From Lachnospiraceae bacterium UBA935 (GTDB taxonomy: Bacteria > Bacillota > Clostridia > Lachnospirales > Lachnospiraceae), in contig DBDJ01000019.1 in assembly GCA_002293525.1 (NCBI GenBank), positions 1 to 40,936 on the forward strand: 40,936 nt of DNA. The letters run 5' to 3'. Each line of letters begins with the position of its first letter. The first letter of the stretch is position 1. The translations under genes and the position numbers were made by a program. The notes under the pieces were generated by a model. That model had not been told where the DNA came from and searched no databases. It saw only the letters and a program-made list of their open reading frames with translations. Positions 25,682-35,800 of the stretch are shown here, in pieces.

Positions 25682-26905
25682 CTATACAATGAGTTCCCAT
25701 ACGCCCCACGGGTCAGTAGGATTGGGTGCAACGCCCAGGGTCCACCATTTGGCCCGATAGGTATGTCCTTGGTATATAACGGTATCGCCGGCGACATAGG
25801 TGGTCGTATTGCTGTAAGTATCCGCTGGTATATCTGTATTGGGATCATCAGGGTCGTCGGGATCATCAGGATCGTCGGGGTCGTCAATATCGCCGGAATT
25901 GTCGGTAACGCTTCCATAGTACATGTTGCCGGCCGGGAAGCGGATGTTGCCGCTGGTGACGGCATTGGTATTGTTAGCAGCATAGATGACATATCCGGAA
26001 GCAATATCCATATGAACGGTGTTTCCGGATATTTCATTGTCAATGCCCCAGCCGGTCAGCTGACTATGAATCTGGAAAGCATCAACAATCACAGGATTAT
26101 TGCTTCTGAAACCGATATTATTTTTGATCAGCACTTCGTTTCCTTTGACATCAATAAAGCTGTCGGCGTAGTTTTGGCCGCTCATGCCTTGGCCGTACAT
26201 CGTGCAGTTGCGGACGATGGTTCCGGTGGTTCCTTCTTTGATGTCGATGTGCTCGGCGGTGACATTCGGCCCGATCATACAGTTCTGGATTATGTTGTAA
26301 TCACATTTTTCCCCATAGTTCGTCCATGAGCTCTTCGCAGAGCCAATGTATATCCCTTCCCCATATCCAGCCGTCTGGAAGCCGGTATCCGTGACAGTGC
26401 AGCCGTCAACCAGAGTAAAGCTGCTGTTATCCCGCAGATGGATGGCTTCGTTGCCGGTATGATAAACCTCACAGTTAATGATCTGGGAGTAGTTGGAGTT
26501 ATCAAGAACCAAGCCCTTTTGTGCATAGGTGAGTTTCAGGTCACGGATGATCCAGTAATCACCGGTAATCCGCAAGACTTGGCCGGATATGCGCGAACCG
26601 CTTAGCACCGATTTGTTGTCAGGATTTTCACTTCTCAGGATAATCGGTTCATCAACAGTACCGTTTCGATCGGAAAAGAAAAAGGATGACCCGTCGCCGC
26701 TGGCACTGCTTCCCAGCTTGCCTTCATAAAAACCTTCCGCAATAATGATTTCATCGCCGGGCTGGGCATTCCTAAGTGCCGTAAAAAGTTCCTGTGAAGT
26801 GGTGACATAGATTTCCGGCGCGGCCGCCTGAGAGCCGGTTGACCGAAACAGAACAAATAGAATCAGAACAGTCATGACAATAATAATATTTTTTATTTTT
26901 TTCAT
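25682..26905 (-). CDS. Secreted right-handed beta-helix protein with CBM5/12 module
   Basis: This 407-residue protein starts with a Sec signal peptide (MKKIKNIIIVMTVLILFVLF, cleavage near SQAAAPE). A right-handed parallel beta-helix follows (about 32-335). Its opening (VTTSQELFTALRNAQPGDEI, then IIAEGFYEG) and segments such as NGTVDEPIILRSEN resemble chondroitinase-B/alginate-lyase-like PL6 proteins and pectate-lyase-like folds. I see no catalytic residues that fix a family. An Asp-Pro-rich linker (five DDP units, encoded at about 25844-25890) leads to a C-terminal CBM5/12 module (YVAGDTVIYQGHTYRAKWW) very like those of the chitinase. AAAGGA precedes ATG 26905. It probably acts on a polysaccharide bound near chitin; enzyme versus binding protein is open. 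Confidence 0.9.
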   Translation of the reverse strand: MKKIKNIIIVMTVLILFVLFRSTGSQAAAPEIYVTTSQELFTALRNAQPGDEIIIAEGFYEGKLGSSASGDGSSFFFSDRNGTVDEPIILRSENPDNKSVLSGSRISGQVLRITGDYWIIRDLKLTYAQKGLVLDNSNYSQIINCEVYHTGNEAIHLRDNSSFTLVDGCTVTDTGFQTAGYGEGIYIGSAKSSWTNYGEKCDYNIIQNCMIGPNVTAEHIDIKEGTTGTIVRNCTMYGQGMSGQNYADSFIDVKGNEVLIKNNIGFRSNNPVIVDAFQIHSQLTGWGIDNEISGNTVHMDIASGYVIYAANNTNAVTSGNIRFPAGNMYYGSVTDNSGDIDDPDDPDDPDDPDDPNTDIPADTYSNTTTYVAGDTVIYQGHTYRAKWWTLGVAPNPTDPWGVWELIV

Positions 26906-27509
26906 TGCGTTGTCCTTTGCTTTCGAGGCTGAATGATATTTACCCTATAATTTTATATTTATTAGGAAAATACTGCAATACAACTTGTCTATATGACAGA
27001 TTATCTGTCTCATTTACGGTTACAGTTCAGACCACCGCGAGGTGTTTTGCGCTGTTCAAAAAGTAAGGAATACTTTTGCGCAAAATCTCGAGAATTGCCA
27101 GCGCCAAATCGCATGTTTTTAGCGATTTATAGTTGTGTTCTTTACAACTTGTGCATAACGTTCGCAGAACGTTGTTACTGTGGATATTTCATTGTCCAGG
27201 CTCCTCTGAGCATTTTATTTGTTAAGAATATAATAAGAAATAGAGAGTGCGATAATCCTGAAATAACATAAAATTCGACATGAACGGCACGACCTGATAA
27301 ATTACAGTATGATATAATACATATAACAAAAAAAGTGATGTAGTCATATTTGTAAATGATTTTTACGCGACATCAATTTTTGATATTAGAAATTATATCT
27401 GCTATATAAAAAAATAATTTCTTAATAATTATAATTCATTTCGGCGTTTCTTAAGTTAATGATGCATCATTTGGTAATATTATTAATGTTAGAAAGGAGA
27501 AAAACGAAC
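26906..27509. other. Intergenic region between divergent genes, A/T-rich
   Basis: I found no gene here. Visible elements are a perfect inverted repeat AACGTTC-GCA-GAACGTT (27157-27173), a possible -10 box TATAAT (27313-27318), TGATGT/ACATCA arms (27336-27341 and 27370-27375) and a 14-base palindrome AATGATGCATCATT (27458-27471) just before the kinase remnant. None is assigned. Open frames here look like noise. Confidence 0.4.
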
Positions 27510-27818
27510 ATGAGTGAATCAGTTGCCTGGATCGTGATAATGTTATCCGGCCTTATACTGAAATGGGGCTCATTACTGGTCGCGTTCTCCAGCCGGTACA
27601 ATCGGTGGTTTACCATGGTTAAGAACAGCCTTAGCGACATGAACTGTTGCAATGACAGCGGTGTGCCGCTAAGCCCCAGAGTCAATGGCGGCTTCGGACT
27701 GAAAAGCGTCAGGGAGTTAGCAGCGCGACATGGCGGCGAGCTGCTGACTGAATGGGATACACAGACCTTTACGGCATATGTCGCAGTAAGCTTAATGATA
27801 GGCGGTGAAGGGCAATGA
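27510..27818 (+). pseudogene. Histidine kinase remnant: one membrane segment joined to the C-terminal ATP-binding end
   Basis: The 102-residue frame starts at ATG 27510 with AAAGGAG upstream. It has one hydrophobic segment (SVAWIVIMLSGLILKWGSLL), a short linker and then the final part of a LytS/AgrC-type ATPase domain: GGFGLKSVRELAARHGGELL matches the G2 box, and TFTAYVAVSLMI is the last strand. The sensor region, the phospho-acceptor histidine and the N box are missing, so it cannot be an ordinary kinase. An internal deletion that fused both ends of a full-length gene would explain it. It overlaps the LytTR regulator by four bases (ATGA), as intact kinase/regulator pairs do. A functional small regulatory protein is possible but less likely. 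Confidence 0.7.
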
Positions 27819-28519
27819 ATATTTTGATTTGTGACGATCTGCCCCAAGAAGCCTCCATACTGGACAGGCTCCTCCACAAAGCCGGCTTTCCGGTGAATAC
27901 CGTTGTGTTTCTGAACGGACATGACGTAATGGACTACGCCCGTTCCGGTTTTGTCATAGATGTATGCATTTTAGACATTATCATGCCGGACATGAACGGC
28001 ATCGAACTAAGCAAACGGCTTCGGACTGATGGATTTACGGGCGAAATCGTGTTTTTATCCACATCAAATGAATACGGGCCGGAGAGTTATGAGGTCAAGG
28101 CGTTTTCCTATCTGCTCAAGCCAGCCACGCCCGCAAATGTGCACCGCCTTTTAAGTGATCTGAACCGCACCCGCAATGAAACCGACTCAGCGAACATTCT
28201 GCTGAAAACTCCGGGAGTAGCCAGATCCGTGCTACTCCGTGACATATCACATATTGAAGTCATACAGCACAGAGTGCATTACTATCTGCGCAACTGTGAT
28301 GAGATCGTGGTTTGCACGACCTTTAAAGAAGCCTTGGCCGGGCTGAAGGGTGATCCGCGCTTTGTGCAGTGCCACCGTTCCTATATGGTCAATATGGACG
28401 AGATCGCGGAAATATCCGAAAAGGAAATCGTGCTCCGCAGCGGCATGATGGTTCCGGTCGCACGAAACCACCGGGATGTACGCAGAAGATATTACCGGTA
28501 TGTATTTCATGGGGAATGA
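27815..28519 (+). CDS. LytTR-family response regulator (AgrA/LytR-type)
   Basis: This 234-residue protein has a receiver domain (ILICDDLPQE, phospho-acceptor D54 in CILDIIMPD, and FSYLLKPATP) and a C-terminal LytTR DNA-binding domain (about 130-230: LLRDISHIEVIQHRVHYYLR, then FVQCHRSYMVNMDEI, ending VPVARNHRDVRRRYYRY). It appears intact although its partner kinase is truncated. It stands 95 bases before the glycine-rich/Rhs cluster in the same direction, so it is a candidate regulator of that cluster. No LytTR direct-repeat site could be identified with confidence. Confidence 0.93.
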   Translation: MNILICDDLPQEASILDRLLHKAGFPVNTVVFLNGHDVMDYARSGFVIDVCILDIIMPDMNGIELSKRLRTDGFTGEIVFLSTSNEYGPESYEVKAFSYLLKPATPANVHRLLSDLNRTRNETDSANILLKTPGVARSVLLRDISHIEVIQHRVHYYLRNCDEIVVCTTFKEALAGLKGDPRFVQCHRSYMVNMDEIAEISEKEIVLRSGMMVPVARNHRDVRRRYYRYVFHGE

Positions 28520-28614
28520 CAGGCCGATTCGATGGTATTTTCCATTGGTACGAATTCATTTGTGGATGGGTACGACACAGCCATAATTGAAAATAAAAAA
28601 AGGAGAAACAAAAA

Positions 28615-29790
28615 ATGTCTACTTATGACAAAATTGCACAAAAACTGAATAATGACGGAGCTTCCGGCGCTATTACCACCAGGATCTCCAGTCCCGCCGA
28701 GCTGCGGGAATTGTTTCACGTCACCCCCGAGATATCGCAGATCATCCGTGAAGCAATGCCGCCTCAGAACCAGGGCGTGTCCCTGACCCGGGGGATATTG
28801 TCCGGGCAGATTGACGAGCTGCCCGAGGGGATGGCCGCTGAGGTAACATTAGGTGCTGCCGATACGGTTACGGTAGCTGACAATGCACAATGGGTTATTG
28901 AGAAAGGGGCGAATGTTTCCCTGGCAATCAATACCCTTCAGCTAGGAAAAGGCGCCTCCATTAAGGTAGAAAACAGCGTTTTCACCCTGTCCGTCGCGAA
29001 GCTGGTCTATGGGAGCTACAGTGGCAGTTCCGGTATTACCAACGGCAGTATTGAGACAGATCCCACGAAAACCAAAGTGAATTACCGTATCGGCATCTTT
29101 GGTTCGACAGGCGAGAATGGTACGGACGGTGCCGATAAGGCAGCCGGAGCAAACGGCGCAGCAGGCCGTGATGCTAAGGTGAGCGGCGGAAGCGTGATTG
29201 TCAATAAGGCCACGGACGGTGCCGCCGGTGCCAATGGCGACAACGGGGAAAATGGTCAGGACGGCCATGACGGCTATGCTTCACAGACGGCAATTATTAC
29301 CTTTAAGGCAATTGACCCCAGTGTCGAGAGCATTGCCATTTCTACCCAGTCGGGTGCCGGCGGTAACGGCGGTAAAGGCGGCAAGGGCGGTAATGGCGGT
29401 AACGGCGGCAAAGGCGGCAAAGGCGATTGCTTTGGCTGTGTGACCACCGACCCGGCCAACGGCAGTAAAGGCGGTAACGGCGGCAACGGCGGCAAAGGCG
29501 GTAACGGCGGTAACGGTGTACCCGGCGAAAACATTATTATCGAGCTGCCGGCATCCTTTGGCAAGGAGCGGATTATTATTTCCAAATCGGAAGCGGCTCC
29601 GGGCAGCAGAGGTTTCGGCGGAGCGGCCGGCATGGCCGGCGCCGGCGGGGAAGGCGGAGACAAAGGCGATGCCAAGCGCGTCGATGCAGGCAAGCATGGT
29701 GAACCGGGAACAGCCGGGACTGTCGGCGAAGACGGAGCTGACGGAACAAACCGCGGACTTCCGGCCAATATCAGTATCCGTCAGAAATAG
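28615..29790 (+). CDS. Glycine-rich repeat protein A (first of a paralogous pair)
   Basis: I do not recognise a named family for this 391-residue protein. It has no signal peptide. Residues 1-150 look beta-rich (a segment INTLQLGKGASIKVENSVFT is followed by LSVAKLVYG). Then come collagen-like Gly-X-X stretches (GENGTDGADKAAGANGAAG), a beta segment (TAIITFKAIDPSVESIAIST), two GGX tracts (about 249-268 and 287-302, units GGN and GGK) around a CFGC insert, another beta segment (NIIIELPASFGKERIIIS), and a last Gly-rich tail ending NISIRQK. GGX tracts can form polyglycine-II bundles, as in some phage adhesins; that is inference. Its layout and several segments match the protein at 37573. AAAAGGAG precedes ATG 28615, and the Rhs giant follows 65 bases later. 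Confidence 0.88.
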   Translation: MSTYDKIAQKLNNDGASGAITTRISSPAELRELFHVTPEISQIIREAMPPQNQGVSLTRGILSGQIDELPEGMAAEVTLGAADTVTVADNAQWVIEKGANVSLAINTLQLGKGASIKVENSVFTLSVAKLVYGSYSGSSGITNGSIETDPTKTKVNYRIGIFGSTGENGTDGADKAAGANGAAGRDAKVSGGSVIVNKATDGAAGANGDNGENGQDGHDGYASQTAIITFKAIDPSVESIAISTQSGAGGNGGKGGKGGNGGNGGKGGKGDCFGCVTTDPANGSKGGNGGNGGKGGNGGNGVPGENIIIELPASFGKERIIISKSEAAPGSRGFGGAAGMAGAGGEGGDKGDAKRVDAGKHGEPGTAGTVGEDGADGTNRGLPANISIRQK

Positions 29791-29855
29791 GATAACGAGC
29801 ATACCTTAATTCATAACCGAATCACATTTTATCTTGGCAGAAAGGAAGATATGAT

Positions 29856-32800
29856 ATGAACATACCGGATATTTACTCATTGCAGTATGACAAGTTGGCC
29901 AACGGCCTGATTGAAAGCAATATTAATCTCTACCGGGGGGCGGTCTGTTTTACTTATAACATGATCTCCCTGCCCCAGCATAATGGCGTGGGCATTACCG
30001 TAAACGCAGCTTATAACAGTGATAACGAAAAGAGCCTGACCACGCGGAATGCCGAATCACCCACCGGGATCATGGGGTTTGGCTGGCATCTTACTTATGA
30101 AAAGATAGAATGCGATTCCGGTTGCTGGGGAAAGCGCCCGGCATGTCGGCAGCACCGCTTCAATACCGGTGATGCTGCCGGCGGCGGGGAGGCGCTTTAT
30201 CTGGAAAAGGAAGACGGGGGCCGCCTTTTCTATGCCAATGAGATTTATGATTATACCGAAACCGTTTATGATCCCTCGAACGAAACATGGATGGTGACCG
30301 ACCAGAACGGGATAATCTACCGCTATGGCGGAGAAGGCTGTCTGCAGTACGGGGTGGTATATGACGGCCGGTTTACCGCAACGCTGTGTGCCGAGACGGC
30401 GGGCCAGAGCCAGGTAATCAAAGCCTGGAACCTCTCGGAGGTGATAACGCCTTATGGGAATTCGATAAAATATCATTATGACTTCGTCACCCAGAAAGTG
30501 ACCGATCATGGCCGGGAATATACCAAAGCAGTCTATATCCGTGAGATTACCGATTCATTCGGCAACCGGGCGAAGTTCAGCTATAAAGATAAAATATGGT
30601 CGGAAAATGATGACGAACCCCGAGAGTATGAGGTTACCTATAAAGAGAAGCCGGATGACTGTCCGGATTATCACCAGACGGAATATGAGACTCTTTATCT
30701 GGATGAAATTGCCGTGACCAATGAATATGCCGGGCTGTACCGGGTCAAGTATGGCTATGATCTGAAGAATTATGCCGATAGCCCGTCAGCATCGGGAAAC
30801 ACGGTTAAGCGGATGTTACAATCCATCGGACTCTTGGTGGGCGAGAGCCAGTTTCCGGCCATGGAGTTTACCTATAACGGACTGGATGAGATCAATCCGG
30901 GAATTCTTAAGAAGATTCGCTATCCGGAAGGCGGCGTGGCCGAGTATTCCTATAGTTCGCTGATTCTTTCTCAGGTGTCCTACCGGACGCACGTCATTGA
31001 CAATAGCGGTTTGGCCGATGAGCCACAGGTCAGCTTTGGTGCCGATTATGCCGTCCTGATTCGCAAGAATTCCGGTAAGGCGACCATTGCCATTTATCAG
31101 TGGATCGGCAGGTGGCAGCAGTATACCCCGGAAAAAATCTTTGATGACATTGATCCGGATACGATCCGGATGGATTGTCAGACCAATTATGCGGTGATAA
31201 CCGCTGCTACGGGCAACGGCAGCAAGACCAGATATCAGGTGTTTACCAAACGCCGCAAGGTCAAGGGCGGCTGGTTCACCAGTGAAACTGTTACCATAGA
31301 CAGCCCGGATGTGGAAGTCCTCACTGGTCATATGTGGTATCTGATCCATGACAAAGAAGCGGATGAGGTAACCGGATATTATTACGATGCCCCTGTCGAG
31401 ACCTGGAACAGCGGGGAATTCCCCGGCTCACAGGGAGCCGATGGTTATGCCCGGGTTCTATCGGTAAGCGGCGACCGGATCATGAGCTTTGCTTATGATG
31501 AGGAAGGCGGCGGATACCGCAATTACTTGAAATTATATGAGTGTAGCGCACTTAATGAATGGTCAGTCATTGCCACGGCGGAATGCCGGGACATTATCAT
31601 TCAGGGCGGCATGGATGGGGACTATTACTTTGCTTTTGACGGCAGTTTCGTGGCAGGGGCCTTTGTTCATCATAAGACCGACCAGAATCTGCAATATACC
31701 CTAGGGATCTGGCGTCTTCATGAGAATAGTCTGGAAAATGACTTTATGACATCGATTTCGCTGCCGACCGGGGAAGCGTCGCTGATTATGCCGAAAATAG
31801 CTGGTAATACGGTGATTTCCGCCGGTTATCTATATCGTTTCTGCGGTGACCGTTGGACGGCTGAAGACGGACTGGGGCTCCGGGCCAGAGGCGATTACCA
31901 GTTTGCCCTGTCGGATCATATTGCTTTGGTTTCCGCCGTGGTCAATAACCAGCTGTCCATCAAGGCAGCGATATTTGACCAGTTTCGGGAAGAATGGGAG
32001 ATCCGCCCGCTGGTATCGAAGAAAATGCCCGGCATTCCGGCCTATGGCGTATCCATCAGCGGCAGTCTGGCCGTGTGCGGCGATAAAGTATACGACATCA
32101 GCCATCTTGATTTTCAAGAGATCGAAACCTTAGACGGCAATGCCGGTACGGTACACCTCTTTAATAACGGCTCATGTATTGCCGGCTCGATTTACCGGGA
32201 GACGGATGACGGCAGCGAAGCTGTCAGCGGCTGGATTCATATGATAAACGGCGGGGAAGTGCTCAGCAAGGACAGCGACAGCTATCAGTTCGGAGAGAAC
32301 TGTGGCGGCCGCGGAAATAATTTTTGTCTGACTGACGCTGCCGGTTTTATTAAGCTCCTTTTCTGCGGCAGCGAAGGCCCTTATGCGCCGATTTCCTTCT
32401 ATCAGGCGGCCAGGACGCGGCTGGACAGCGGCTGTGACTGCGTGACCCGGTCCTATGCTTACGACCTGGACGAAGCTTCCTGTGACGAAAGCGGCCAGTA
32501 TATGCGCTATGCTAAAATCACGGCTTCCGGTGACGGCGGCAGGACGGTATATCGCTATGTGAATGCGGTGACGACGGCCGATCAATGGGAAAATGCCACA
32601 GAATGCAGTACTAGGGACGGCTCGCTGATGTCCACCGCGTCCTATCTGGACGGCCGGCTGGACAACAGCTTTACCGCTGCCTATGAATATACCGACGAGA
32701 TAGACGGATGTAAGATCTATGGCGAGGCCCTGACCGGCGGAGTGCTGACACAAGTAACGGAAATAGGCCCGGACGGCAAGGGAGTAGAGAGTATCACCGA

Positions 32801-35800
32801 ATTTACCGCCGATGTCCTTTCCGGCGGGCGCAAGTCCCTGACTACCTATAATTATACGGTCAATGGGGAACAAGAAGTCCACCGGACGGTAACCGAATTC
32901 GCTTATGAGATATATCCCGAGATGAGAAAACAGCGGCGTCTGGCGGAAGTATCCGCAACCACAGTTACGGTTAACGAGAAGCAGATTTCCCGGGAAGAGA
33001 TAAGCTATGGCTGGATAGACGGGATTTTTGCCGAAAAGAAAGACACGCTGTACGGCGGAAGCAAAGACCGGCAAAAGGAGCTGTACGAAATCACCGCCCG
33101 CGGAAAATATGGCATTATTACCGCTAAAAAGGGGATTTATCCGGAGTATTTTATGTTTGACAAAAGTGGCTTCTGTCGAATCGCGGAATTTACCGATGCT
33201 GCCTTCGGGGAATGCTTTGCCTATTGCTTTGAAGATTATGAGACAGAGCTTTATGTTCCGGCAGAAGGGGCGGGATTGACCTCAGCGGTAAGCCGGGCCG
33301 GGACTTGCTGCCTGGAAATCAAGCCCGGTTATCGGTCAGGGTCAGTCACGCACCGCTTTGTGCCTTCCGGCGACAGTTACGGCTTTTCATTTTTCGCTCA
33401 GGGTGCGGCAGGCTGCCAGATTCAGCTTACCTGCGGTGCTAAGACAGTGACGGCCATGATTGACGAAGCGGAGGATTTTAGGTATCAGCTGATCCGTTTG
33501 ACTGCGGCCGACGGTTTTGACTTGCCGGCCTTAGTAGAAACCGCTTTTGAGGTCTGTTTCATCAATAATTCTACGGCCTCGCTGTTTGTGGACATCTTGG
33601 CTCTTTTCCCGCTGCTCACTCCGCCGCATATCAATGTTTATTACGATGGCGGTGCGCTTCTGGCGGCCTCCGTAAGCGGCTACGGGAATGTCAGCGAGAT
33701 GGTCTATGACGAGCGGGGTCAGGTGGTCTATATTGTCAATAACGGTTCGATGATCGAAGCGTCGGTTCCTGCCTTCCTACGTGAAATGGCGGCTCCGGTC
33801 AATAACGGCTCGATGATCGAAGCATCGGTTCCTGACTTCCTCTGTGAAACGATGGCTCCGGTCAATTCCAGCCTGATCCTAAAAAATGCGAGAGACGGAA
33901 TATTTAAGAAATATCTGGCTGTAGATACGGATTTCACTTATCAGACGGTTTCCGAAGAAGGTTTTTTTGCGCTCTGTTTCTGTTCCGGTGATCTTGATAT
34001 GACCATTACCACGACATCCGCCGGCTCGGGTGACAGCACAATCAGAAGCACGTATGGCAGCACAGCCGGAATCACGACAATAAGCCGACAGGATGGACGA
34101 TGGCAGATCACCGACCCGACCAATGCGGTAAATCTGACGGCTGACGGTGACGGCAGCCTGATTACGGTTATCTTTACCGAAATTGTCGTCCTGGCGGTGG
34201 ACGGGCAGGTCATAGCCTCTTACCGGCAGCAGTCGCCGGAATGCCGGGAACCGGTCTTGACGATATCGGGACGGACGGAAATCACCAGCCTGGCAGTCGG
34301 CAATGCTCCGGAAAGCTCACTCGGTTTCAATGACGGTGCCGGTAAATTGCGGCAGGAACACACGATCCAGGGGGGCCGGACAGTGGTTACCGGGAACAGT
34401 TATGACGGCTTCGGCCGGCTTGCGGCGAAGACAGTCCCGATCTGTCGGGAAGAAGATTTTTTCCGATACATACCTGACCTTATCACCGTAATCGATGCCG
34501 TGACTGGAGAAATGACCGGCTTAGCGGCGGAGCAGAATCCCGATTGCGGCGGCTATCCCTATTACGCAAGCGTGTATGAACAGCGAGACAACGGGCGCAT
34601 TGTGGAAAAAGGAATGCCTTGCCGCGACTATGCCGTGGACACTAGGGTTGCGGCAGATAAAAGACATACATCAAGGACTTCCTATTCCGGCCGATTACCG
34701 GACGGACTTGGAGACCTGCCGCCGTTTTTTACCGCCGTCACCAGCCTTGATCCCGATCAGAATGAAATGGTCACGGTCTACGATCTCAGCAAGAATAAGG
34801 TGGCCGTTGCGGTGAAGCTGGTCGGCCAGTGGCTTCTGACAAAGCAGTATAATAAATATGACGCCGACAATACCGGCAAGTCCGGTAAGACGGTGTGCGT
34901 CACCTTGCCAAACGGCAGTACCAAAGAAACCAGATATGATTATCTTGGTAATGTAGTAGCGGACAAGAACATCAATTACGGAGAAAAAAAATATTTTTAT
35001 GATCTTAACAGCAATCTGCGCTTTACCAAAGACAGCCTTTCTGAAAGCAAGGGTTATTGCAAGTACCGGCTTTACGACCGCCTGCAGCGGCTGATCGAAG
35101 AGGGCCTGATACCGACGGCGGCCGATGCCTGGCTGGAAGAAAAAACAGACAATCCAGCTTATCCCGGGGTAAATGACAGAACTGTCATTAGCAAGCGGTA
35201 TATTTATGACGGTGACCTTGGAATCAACGATATCGGACAGCTTACCAAGGTGGAAATCTATGACGAAACCGAAGCAAATACCCTGGTCAGCACTGTTGCC
35301 GTACAGGCCGACAAGCAGCGGCATCAGGTTGATAAAACCGTTACGGTCGGCAGTGAACCCTATCAGGTACAGCTTTGCTATGACAACTTCGGTAATCTGA
35401 TCAGCGAGGTCAACACAGATGAGACCGTGACCAGCTATCATTATCAGTCCGGTCGGCTTACCGCCGTCCGTCATGACGGCAGGGATGTCGTGAGCACGGT
35501 ATACCGTGCGGACGGCTTGCCGGAGAAAGTAAACACCTGCGGGAAGACGGTCAGATACGAATACGACCCGCGTGGTAAAGTCACTAAGATAGACTCCGAT
35601 TTATACAAGGAGGCAGTAACCTATCTTGATCAGGAAGAGGGCAAGTATTATAACGGCAAAATCAAGTCGCTCCGAACCGAAATCACCGGGCTTAAGCAGA
35701 ATCAAGCCAATCAGTCCGGGCTGCCGGCCGCCATCAGCTATGACCTTACCTATGATGAAAACGGGCAGCTTCTGGCAGCAGAGTGCCATGAAGAGCCGAC

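Noticed and set aside
25658..26329. 223-residue plus-strand frame rich in Gly/Ile/Val
   Set aside because: It lies entirely opposite the beta-helix gene, which has a signal peptide, a ribosome binding site and a CBM module.
27157..27173. AACGTTC-GCA-GAACGTT inverted repeat as a terminator
   Set aside because: Only 7-bp arms and no T-tract; no gene ends just before it on either strand. Kept only as an unassigned element.
26993..27271. 92-residue frame upstream of the kinase remnant as a signalling-peptide precursor
   Set aside because: No ribosome binding site, no small-peptide features and no conserved motif; it is in a noisy A/T-rich region.
29361..29520. Repetitive GGCGGTAACGGC sequence that could look like a repeat array or CRISPR
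   Set aside because: Units are 9-18 bases, in frame, without unique spacers; they encode GGN/GGK tripeptides of a gene.
29274..29802. Long open frames on the minus strand opposite glycine-rich protein A, Pro/Leu- or Ala/Val-rich
   Set aside because: They are the mirror of GGX codons (GGC read backward gives GCC), have no ribosome binding site and no sensible start. The same applies to the frame at 38610-38810.
32172..33074. 300-residue minus-strand frame inside the Rhs gene
   Set aside because: Antisense shadow; the plus-strand frame has clear strand patterns and YD-type features, and no start signal is seen for the shadow.
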